This document shows, one piece after another, positions 1-5,320 of a stretch of DNA of 5,977 nt (position 1 is its first letter; each line of letters starts with the position of its first letter). The notes beneath the pieces are model-generated. The model saw nothing but the letters and a program-made list of their open reading frames with translations. It made no database searches and had not been told where the DNA came from. Origin of the DNA: Chloroflexota bacterium. Its GTDB lineage: Bacteria; Chloroflexota; Dehalococcoidia; Lucifugimonadales; JACPCL1. The stretch spans positions 1 through 5,977 of the forward strand of contig JACQUI010000014.1 of NCBI GenBank assembly GCA_016210395.1, written 5' to 3'. The position numbers and the translations under genes are program-made.

Positions 1-208
1 CCATCAGCCTGGCACCCAGGAACACGCCGAAGGCGAGCTTCGTCCCGCCGGGCATGGAATGCAAATAGTGGTGGCAGACTACGACGGACTTGGCGACATG
101 GAACGAGACCGGCACCACGCGCAAGGATTGGAGCGCCGCCCCCGGACTCGAACCCGGTCCTGCCGCCTGGAGGGCGGCCGTGCTTGCCGTCACACCCGCG
201 GCGCTCAT
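1..208 (-). CDS. Probable Mom-like / GNAT-fold DNA modification protein, 5' part only
   Basis: The frame is open from an ATG at 208 to the window edge, giving 69 codons with no stop; the C-terminus is missing. The likely core begins near residue 29 and includes VSFHVAKSVVV, then CHHYLHSMPGG (45-55) and KLAFGVFLGARLM. From memory this resembles the N-terminus of Mom-family and related GNAT-fold proteins of phages and mobile elements. Mu Mom modifies adenines to protect phage DNA from restriction. The family call is recollection, not a search, and the catalytic region is not visible. The ATG overlaps the stop of the replication gene as ATGA, suggesting translational coupling; a weak GGGG lies about six bases upstream. 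The first 28 residues are Ala/Gly/Ser/Pro-rich and come largely from a tRNA-like sequence, so the true start may be the TTG at 124 or the GTG at 118. A different acyltransferase function is possible. Confidence 0.65.
   Translation of the reverse strand, partial: MSAAGVTASTAALQAAGPGSSPGAALQSLRVVPVSFHVAKSVVVCHHYLHSMPGGTKLAFGVFLGARLM
129..204 (-). other. Degenerate tRNA-Gly-like cloverleaf overlapping the Mom-like reading frame
   Basis: The minus strand from 204 to 129 is 76 nt, the canonical length of a tRNA with CCA. The acceptor stem is perfect (198-204 with 133-139), followed by T at the discriminator position and an encoded CCA (131-129). A 4-bp D stem (195-192 with 183-180, one G-U pair) closes an 8-nt loop containing GG. 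A perfect 5-bp anticodon stem (178-174 with 166-162) carries TCC at 171-169. The T-arm has GGTTCGAGTCC, with its TTCGAGT loop at 152-146. Gly(UCC) and the U73 discriminator agree with each other. Defects: position 33 is C instead of U, position 8 is G instead of U, position 14 is G instead of A, and the T stem is out of register by one base. It is more likely a tRNA-derived remnant or mimic than a working tRNA. Confidence 0.4.
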
Positions 209-2367
209 GAGAGCCCCAGCCCATCTGCCATGCCGAGCAGGCACACTTCGAGCTGGACGAGAGTGTTTTGCTCAACCGGGAAGGTCAGGAAGGTGGCAAG
301 GTCTGCGATAGTCTCGCCCGGTCTATGGGGAATCGTGGGGTGCCCCAAGAGCATCCACCAGCTCAAGAGCTCTTGCAGCTTGCGTGCTTTCTCCCCGGTC
401 TTATCCGCCACATCCGCCACATTGGGCGCTGGGAATCTGTTGGAGGCGCGTGGCGGATCTTCCGCATGGGGGCCCCTAGGAGGGGTTTGTGGCGGATCGG
501 CGGCCCTTCTGGCGGAGGCGAAGCCCAATCTGGTGTGTGGCGGTGTAGCGGATGAGGCCCCGTCCTGGGGGGTGTAGCGCGCCCAAGCATCGAGGAAGTC
601 ATCCCGTTTGTAGCCCTTGGGCGTCCGGTCGGCGATGCGGATATTGCTAGAGTGGATCCCGTAGGGCCGGAGCAAGGATGCCAGGCTCCTAGCGTCGAGG
701 GGCCGACCCCGCAGGTCGTCCCAGGGCGCCTCCTCCATATGCAATAGGGCCTGAACCAGGTCGGATGTTGGAAGCTGGCCGGCATCGTTTCCGAAGGCCG
801 CCCGCACGTCGCCGAGCAGTCGCACCCCCAGGGAGGGGAGTTGTCGCTCTTCACCCGCCATGAGCGCGACGGCCGCTTCCCGAGCTCTTCTGGGCCACTC
901 GCTGCCCGCAGCATCAGCGATCGCCAGCAGCGGCTCCCAGCAGTCCGCCGCGCGGTCGTCCAGCTCCTGAGGCAGGTAAGGTTCCGCGCCTGCCAGAGAG
1001 GTCGTCGCAACCCAGGCAAGGGCCTCCTCTCCGATGGGAGTCGCTTCGCGTTCCGCTTTGCGGCGGCGGAACCGCTCTACTGGTTCCTCCGGGGCACGCC
1101 GTTTGAGTGCGATAGGAATGCTGCGGTCAGCCACTGTGTCCGGCAGCTTTCCGATCCCCGCGATCGCCTTCGGGCAGAACGTGGAAAGGTCCTTGAAGCT
1201 GATCGCAGCCCCTTGTCCCACGCACACGGATGCTTTGCCACCACGCCGATGGCCGGAGTTGAGCAGCGCCCGCAGAGTCTCGGCATACTCCCTATCACCC
1301 TTGAAGGCGGCGTCCGACTCATCGAGCAGCAGGGTGGGACATTCGGCGTCAACCTTGCGAGCGAGCACCGCAGCAGTCACGCGGCCCGTAAGCCAGGGCC
1401 GTGCCACTAGTAACTCGAGTACCTCCAGCAATCGGGTCTTGCCCGAGCGCTTCTCCGGTGACGTGATGCTCAGGTAAGGCGTCGCCTCCGCCGCCGCGAA
1501 GGCGTGGGTGTGGACGACCCACAGAGCGATGGCGTGGGCTTGGTGCAGTGACAGGACCAGGAAGCGCCGGAGGAAGGCAGCGATGGCATCGAGAACACCC
1601 GCGCCATCAAGAGGCCGCCAGAGCTGGGCGTCGGCTACCAGTCGGGCCAGGTCGGCAGCGGTGTGGCCACGCGCGAGCCAATCGTACACATCTTCACCTG
1701 GCGCTAGGCCAGGCAGCTCGACGACTTTCACTGTCTCCGCGACCGGAAACAGAGAGGCCACCACTTGGGCAACGTGAGCTTTGCCCGGCGCGTCCTGATC
1801 AGGCAGGATCACAACCTGGCGACCAGCAAAGGCTGAAGCGTATTCGCCCCGCCATTTGCCAGCGCCATGGGGGGAACACGTAGCGACAAGGCCACGCCCC
1901 GCGAGGGCGTTGGCGGCCTTCTCGCCTTCGACAACGTAGATAACCGTGCCTGGTGGCGCAGCCAGGAGCTCGGGAAGCCGGTATGGAACCCGCCTGACCC
2001 CGTCCAGGTTCCAAGTCCACCCGCCGCTGCCGTCGGGCCGACGCTGGCGAAAAGCCTTGGGCTGGTAGCGGACCACTTGGAACAGAAGCTGGCCTTGCTC
2101 GTCCCGGTAATCGTAGGTCGCGATCATTGTCGTTGATCGCTCCCGCTCGGGGTGGGGTCTCTCGATGCCCAGCTTCACAGCCAATTTGTTGAGACCGCCC
2201 TTCGCGCCGCAGGCCATGCAACTGAATCCCTTGGCCGATACCCTCAGATTTGGATGTTTGCGGTCATCGTGGTACACGCAAAGGGCGGTCCACCATCCCC
2301 GGGCGTCAGGGCCGCTGACCCGTTCCAGGCGAGCTACGATTTCCTGTTCGGCGCTATGCTGCTCCAT
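205..2367 (-). CDS. Primase/helicase-like replication protein (CHC2-like zinc motif, TOPRIM, DUF3631)
   Basis: This 720-aa protein probably opens and primes DNA for replication of the element. In order: a CHC2-like zinc motif (C30-x2-H33, C50-x2-C53); a short linker (about 54-140); a TOPRIM core with VVEGEKAANAL (acidic E147) and LPDQD (D190, D192); and a DUF3631 P-loop ATPase with SPEKRSGKT (303-311) as Walker A, CPTLLLDESD (343-352) as Walker B, and VADRSIPIALKRR (412-424) as a likely sensor/arginine segment. A winged-helix-like end (about 535-600, RPYGIHSSNIR...GYKRDDF) is usual for DUF3631. A proline-rich linker (600-655) and a final segment (656-720) of unknown role follow. The region before TOPRIM looks short for a DnaG polymerase core, so priming activity is uncertain. 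No clear Shine-Dalgarno precedes ATG 2367; the frame stays open upstream but offers no obvious better start. The stop overlaps the next gene. Such proteins are typical of phages, plasmids and ICEs. Confidence 0.9.
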   Translation of the reverse strand: MEQHSAEQEIVARLERVSGPDARGWWTALCVYHDDRKHPNLRVSAKGFSCMACGAKGGLNKLAVKLGIERPHPERERSTTMIATYDYRDEQGQLLFQVVRYQPKAFRQRRPDGSGGWTWNLDGVRRVPYRLPELLAAPPGTVIYVVEGEKAANALAGRGLVATCSPHGAGKWRGEYASAFAGRQVVILPDQDAPGKAHVAQVVASLFPVAETVKVVELPGLAPGEDVYDWLARGHTAADLARLVADAQLWRPLDGAGVLDAIAAFLRRFLVLSLHQAHAIALWVVHTHAFAAAEATPYLSITSPEKRSGKTRLLEVLELLVARPWLTGRVTAAVLARKVDAECPTLLLDESDAAFKGDREYAETLRALLNSGHRRGGKASVCVGQGAAISFKDLSTFCPKAIAGIGKLPDTVADRSIPIALKRRAPEEPVERFRRRKAEREATPIGEEALAWVATTSLAGAEPYLPQELDDRAADCWEPLLAIADAAGSEWPRRAREAAVALMAGEERQLPSLGVRLLGDVRAAFGNDAGQLPTSDLVQALLHMEEAPWDDLRGRPLDARSLASLLRPYGIHSSNIRIADRTPKGYKRDDFLDAWARYTPQDGASSATPPHTRLGFASARRAADPPQTPPRGPHAEDPPRASNRFPAPNVADVADKTGEKARKLQELLSWWMLLGHPTIPHRPGETIADLATFLTFPVEQNTLVQLEVCLLGMADGLGLS
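403..553. repeat. Iteron-like 9-mer cluster (GTGGCGGAT) inside the replication gene
   Basis: The 9-mer GTGGCGGAT occurs exactly at 450-458 and 489-497 on the plus strand, and as its reverse complement twice in immediate tandem at 403-411 and 412-420. Near copies lie at 509-517 (CTGGCGGAG), 537-545 (GTGGCGGTG) and 545-553 (GTAGCGGAT). All fall in the part of the helicase gene coding for the proline-rich linker, where they give repeated D-P-P, T-P-P and V-A-D-V-A-D. Clustered short repeats within an initiator gene are known from lambda O. An origin role is inference; a purely protein-level repeat is the alternative. No AT-rich unwinding element is evident beside it. Confidence 0.55.
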
Positions 2368-2449
2368 GGCAACACAAGGGTCGCACAGCCTCGGCCGAAG
2401 AGGTCTACGAACGAGCGCGAAAACCCCGCACTCTGTAGGGGGCGGGAGC

Positions 2450-3403
2450 TTACAGCCGCGAGCGCTTGTGGGGACGCTGAACCCCAGGGGAGATGCGCAG
2501 CCCTATCAGCGTTGACGCCTTACCTATGGCATCTTCCACCAGCCTCTGCCCCACCCCGTCGCGCAGAGCGAGCTCCTGAGGAGTCCGATAGGGAGGGGTG
2601 ATGCGCTCGTAGAGCCAGGCGACATCCCTGACCATCTCCCGGTAGCTCGCTTTCCACAGGGGAACATTCGGTAGCTCATTCCGGTAATTCTCAATCTCGA
2701 CCAGCCCCGCACGCTTCCAGCGGGCGACGTCGCGATTCCACTGCTCCTTGGTCATGCCAGGCAGCGGCCTCGGCGGGCGCTCAGCATCCCAGGAGTAACG
2801 GTTCAAGAGCAGGTTGGGCAGTCGTGTCTCGTAATGCTCAATCGATCCCCATAAGTCATAGCTGGCGGGCCGGTCACCCACCCTGACCGGCCCCCTCAGG
2901 AACCGGAGCTCAAAGAGCATGGCCAACAACAGACCGAGACCCCAAGCAGCCCCATAGGTGTGCGGGCGTCCCGGCTTGTACAATCCCCACCTCTCGGCGA
3001 CGCTCTTTGCATTCCCGAGCCAGGGGTGATCCTGGTAATGCTGTTGGAACCTCCGGCCAGTGTCGATATAGTATTTGGCCATCCTGTTGAATCCATCGGG
3101 GCCAGGCTCAACTCCACCCTTCAACACCAAATCCGCTATGCTCGGCAGGTCCTCTTCGGGGTCATCGGGCAAGAGACCACCCATAGGGATAGGCGGCATT
3201 GAATCTGCCAAGGCCTCCAACTCGGCCAGAAAACTCTGGTCCCGAAGATAGTGTTCGCCCAAGGTGTGAAACGCCTGCCACGCCTGGAAGTCCCAGTTGA
3301 ACGTCGCTTTCATGGCCGCCCAGGCCGCCGGGTCATGATCGCCGGGGTGCCCTCCAGGGTGAACGGCCCTGTCGACTCCGTCATTCAATGGTTCCGGGCA
3401 CAT
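2450..3403 (-). CDS. Hypothetical protein, tryptophan-rich, 317 aa
   Basis: I do not recognise this protein. It has 12 tryptophans in 317 residues, an acidic stretch (LPDDPEEDLP, 78-87), one short hydrophobic helix (WGLGLLLAMLFELRFL, 154-169) that is too isolated and flanked by too many charges to be a convincing membrane anchor, and a basic C-terminus (VQRPHKRSRL). There is no signal peptide and no evident metal or nucleotide motif. The predicted character is soluble and helical. It is first in the left-hand gene set, 82 bp ahead of the primase/helicase gene, so it may share its transcript and serve the same element. ATG 3403 is supported by an AAAGG-type ribosome site with 10-base spacing; M31 (ATG at 3313) is the main alternative start and has no such site. 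The frame is long, and codon choice reads as coding. Confidence 0.75.
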   Translation of the reverse strand: MCPEPLNDGVDRAVHPGGHPGDHDPAAWAAMKATFNWDFQAWQAFHTLGEHYLRDQSFLAELEALADSMPPIPMGGLLPDDPEEDLPSIADLVLKGGVEPGPDGFNRMAKYYIDTGRRFQQHYQDHPWLGNAKSVAERWGLYKPGRPHTYGAAWGLGLLLAMLFELRFLRGPVRVGDRPASYDLWGSIEHYETRLPNLLLNRYSWDAERPPRPLPGMTKEQWNRDVARWKRAGLVEIENYRNELPNVPLWKASYREMVRDVAWLYERITPPYRTPQELALRDGVGQRLVEDAIGKASTLIGLRISPGVQRPHKRSRL

Positions 3404-3413
3404 TGCACTACAG

Positions 3414-3421
3414 CCTTTCTC
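3414..3421 (-). promoter_or_regulatory. Ribosome binding site of the 317-aa gene
   Basis: On the minus strand this reads GAGAAAGG, with AAAGG ending 10 bases before ATG 3403. It is the best Shine-Dalgarno match near this gene and favours that ATG over the internal one at 3313. Confidence 0.4.
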
Positions 3422-3574
3422 GGTCGTCAGTGATGCCTCGGCTTGGTCTGGCGCACACGAGGGGAGAGGGCCCCCGTGCCTGGTCCATGCAAACCCCCTA
3501 AATCATGCCACGCGCGCCGCAAGTGTGCCCCGGGCTTTGAGCAGGCGGCAGCTGAGTCTATGGGTAAGCTTTGC

Positions 3575-3628
3575 TTGAGGCCACGGGCGCTCTCGGGTGT
3601 ATACTCGGCGTATAGGCGCGCTCCACAA
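3575..3628. promoter_or_regulatory. Possible divergent promoters with a shared dyad
   Basis: The dyad TATAC-TCGGC-GTATA spans 3600-3614. On the plus strand, TTGAGG (3575-3580) and TATACT (3600-3605) are 19 bp apart. On the minus strand, TTGTGG (3628-3623) and TATACA (3603-3598) are also 19 bp apart. The minus-strand promoter would drive the 317-aa and replication genes, and the plus-strand one the small ORF at 3746. The spacing is longer than the usual 17 bp, as in activator-dependent promoters. This is inference from short matches in GC-rich DNA. Confidence 0.25.
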
Positions 3629-3732
3629 GGCCGCCTCCGGACTCCAGGTTCGAAAAGCGAGCAGATGGGGCGCTCCAGAGGGACTCCGTTTTACGGGCCT
3701 GCGACCTTCCGCTTGAGACCATCAGGGCGGGG

Positions 3733-3740
3733 CGGAGAGA
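3733..3740 (+). promoter_or_regulatory. Ribosome-site-like sequence before the small ORF
   Basis: GGAGAGAG ends five bases before the ATG at 3746. It is a good Shine-Dalgarno match and the main reason for listing the 58-aa ORF; purine runs are not rare here, so support is limited. Confidence 0.3.
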
Positions 3741-3745
3741 GCAGC

Positions 3746-3922
3746 ATGAGTCCCGCTCATAAAGAAGGCCCCAGTCTGCTGCTTTACCTAGGGGTTCCCG
3801 CTCCCGTGGCCGCTGTCGTGGAGCAATTGGCTGGCTGGGGGGTACACGGGGCCTCACTACTTACAGCACACGGCGTGGGTCATGGGACCTTTGTCTACCT
3901 ACCACGTCCCCATAGCTCCTAG
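3746..3922 (+). CDS. Candidate small ORF, 58 aa, unknown
   Basis: This is the only plausible plus-strand gene. The ATG at 3746 follows a purine-rich GGAGAGAG site at 3733-3740, a good Shine-Dalgarno with about 5-10 bases of spacing depending on the register used. The product has a hydrophobic middle (LLLYLGVPAPVAAVVEQLAG) and a C-terminal part with VHGASLLTAHGVGHG. It has no recognised motif. It lies in the gap between the two gene groups and points away from the replication genes, a position often held by small regulators in mobile elements, but the sequence shows no helix-turn-helix. It may be chance; the frame continues open upstream to 3443. Confidence 0.25.
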   Translation: MSPAHKEGPSLLLYLGVPAPVAAVVEQLAGWGVHGASLLTAHGVGHGTFVYLPRPHSS

Positions 3923-3993
3923 ACTGACGCTGCGAAGTCGTTCGGGGAGAGGGAGGCCCCTCCAGGTACCTGAGGCAACGAGGGGCCAGGGGC

Positions 3994-4010
3994 TCTGGGG
4001 TTTCCCCAGA
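3994..4010 (-). terminator. Strong hairpin downstream of the transporter gene
   Basis: TCTGGGG and CCCCAGA form a perfect 7-bp stem with a 3-base loop, starting 16 bases past the TAG stop of the DUF1646 gene. A second inverted repeat (3955-3961 with 3981-3987, GGCCCCT/AGGGGCC) follows. Position suits transcript ending or 3' protection. Neither strand has a T-run after the stem, so it is not a standard intrinsic terminator. Confidence 0.35.
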
Positions 4011-4025
4011 TTCAAATCCCTCCTG

Positions 4026-5084
4026 CTAGGGAAAAGGGATGTAGTACAGCCAGACGAAGTAGGCGACCAGCGCGACCAGCCCCACCGGCACGCCCACGCG
4101 CGCCCACTCCTTGCTGGTGATGGCTAGCTGGTTGGCGGAGATGATGTTGGGGATGTTGCCGGGTATCAGCATACCGCCCGAGACCAGGAGGGCGAGGAGG
4201 GCGCTCTTGATCTGTCCTAGCTGGAGGCTGGGGCCGATCTCCGCCGCCGTCAGGGTCGCGTTGTCCAGGACGGCCGAGGACATGTTCACCCAGAACAACC
4301 CCTGGGCGGGGACATCTATCAGGTACTTGTCTATCAGGACCCTGAAGCCATCCCCTAGAACCAGGAGGGCCATCACGAAGACGTAGACCTTCAGCGCCCT
4401 TATTAAGACGTCTTTGATGCTCGCCTCGACTTCGGTCGCGGGCGTGCCCACATCATCCCTGAGTCCCGAGGTGGCCATCAGCGCGCCCAGGGCCGCGAAA
4501 GCCAGCACGCCGGGGATGACGTAGATACCCAAGGACTGGAGCAAGAACAGGAAGCCGGCGTGGTGGGGCTCGCCCTTGAGCTTGGTGATGGCGATGGTAG
4601 AGAGGGGCTCGCCCACCGGCGTTAGCGCGGCGCCCAGGCCAATGGCGAAGCAGGCGATCACCGTGACGCGGACGCGGGCCCGCCGCTCCAGCGGCAGGGT
4701 GTACATGACCTCCACCAGGACTAGGGCGGCGATGATGGCGGTGATGAAGCTGGAGGCGAGGCCCAAGAGTGCCACCAGCAAGAACACGAAAACTCTTAGA
4801 TGAGTGCGCCTCGATATTGCGCCCAGGGCCCCGCGGATGCGGGCCTTGCCAAAATGGAACAGCAGCCCGGCGGCCAGCACCGCTGGCACGATGCCCTTGA
4901 GCAGCGGCTCAGAGAGGGCCTCTTCCACCAGCTCCAGCCGCCACACCCCGGCGATGGTGGCAGCGGCCACCCCTATGACCAGGAAGAAGAGCTCGAGGTT
5001 ATGCTCGACGGGTCGGCTTACCAGCGGGCCCATCAGCACCGCCCCGAAGAGTATCAGCAGGCCTATATCAACCGGCGTTAGCAT
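4026..5084 (-). CDS. DUF1646-family predicted ion transporter (IT superfamily, ArsB/NhaD-like fold)
   Basis: This is a complete 352-aa polytopic inner-membrane protein with about nine to ten hydrophobic segments. DUF1646 proteins are predicted secondary transporters of the ion transporter superfamily, probably of cations; substrate and coupling ion are unproven. Diagnostic segments are SSFITAIIAALVLVE (111-125), GLGAALTPVGEPLSTIAI (149-166), SSAVLDNATLTAAE (269-282) and GGMLIPGNIPNIISA (303-317). The two Gly/Pro/Asn-rich pairs resemble the paired re-entrant hairpins of NhaD/ArsB-type carriers. Length fits the family, and nothing looks truncated. The start is ATG 5084; a purine-rich AAGGGGGA lies about 12 bases upstream, somewhat far. 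A gap of 236 bp (5085-5320) separates it from the MscS gene upstream and holds no convincing gene, so it may have its own promoter. The hairpin at 3994-4010 follows it. Both membrane genes could serve ion and osmotic balance. Confidence 0.9.
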   Translation of the reverse strand: MLTPVDIGLLILFGAVLMGPLVSRPVEHNLELFFLVIGVAAATIAGVWRLELVEEALSEPLLKGIVPAVLAAGLLFHFGKARIRGALGAISRRTHLRVFVFLLVALLGLASSFITAIIAALVLVEVMYTLPLERRARVRVTVIACFAIGLGAALTPVGEPLSTIAITKLKGEPHHAGFLFLLQSLGIYVIPGVLAFAALGALMATSGLRDDVGTPATEVEASIKDVLIRALKVYVFVMALLVLGDGFRVLIDKYLIDVPAQGLFWVNMSSAVLDNATLTAAEIGPSLQLGQIKSALLALLVSGGMLIPGNIPNIISANQLAITSKEWARVGVPVGLVALVAYFVWLYYIPFP

Positions 5085-5320
5085 AAAGCCCAGCGGTCCC
5101 CCTTAGCGGTGCGGGCCGCAAAGGCACAGTATTCGGTATGTTACGCAAAGAGGCGCCTCCCGTATCCGCCGGCGCGCTTGGACATGAGGGCGCTGGGGCA
5201 GCTTGGCGTGGAGGTTGAGGACCCGGTGGGTCCAGCAGCGCTGGGATGCTCCGTAGAACGGAAGACTTGGTCCAGGCCTGCCCACAGCGCCAGGTCGCTC
5301 CCCCGCAGGATAAGGGCAGG

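Larger units (their letters stand above)
3404..4025. other. 622-bp region without a confident gene, between mobile-type and chromosomal genes
   Basis: This stretch separates the presumed mobile genes from the transporter gene. It holds an imperfect inverted repeat at 3456-3478 (CACG...CGTG arms with a GGG/CCC inner stem), a dyad with promoter-like hexamers near 3575-3628, one short candidate ORF (3746-3922), and two inverted repeats (3955-3987 and 3994-4010). A longer plus-strand frame (3443-3922) and a minus-strand frame (3558-3857) are open, but their products are rich in Arg, Pro, Ser and Gly and look non-coding. I see no integrase, no full tRNA and no clear attachment-site duplication. 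The element's right end may lie here. Confidence 0.5.

Noticed and set aside
129..204. A functional tRNA-Gly gene
   Set aside because: U33, U8 and A14 are replaced and the T stem is shifted by one base; kept only as a tRNA-like structure.
841..1477. Two overlapping plus-strand open frames (189 and 147 aa)
   Set aside because: They lie opposite the strongly supported primase/helicase gene; their products are Arg/Ser/Pro-rich with no motif, as expected for antisense shadows in GC-rich DNA.
3443..3745. Longer plus-strand version of the small ORF
   Set aside because: The upstream part is Arg/Pro/Gly-rich with scattered Cys and no ribosome site at 3443; only the portion from the ATG at 3746 has a good site.
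3985..4030. Possible tRNA 3' end (TTCAAAT-type loop near 4011-4017)
   Set aside because: The flanks do not form a T stem (CCAGA against CCCTC), and no acceptor or anticodon arm can be drawn; the hairpin beside it explains the structure better.
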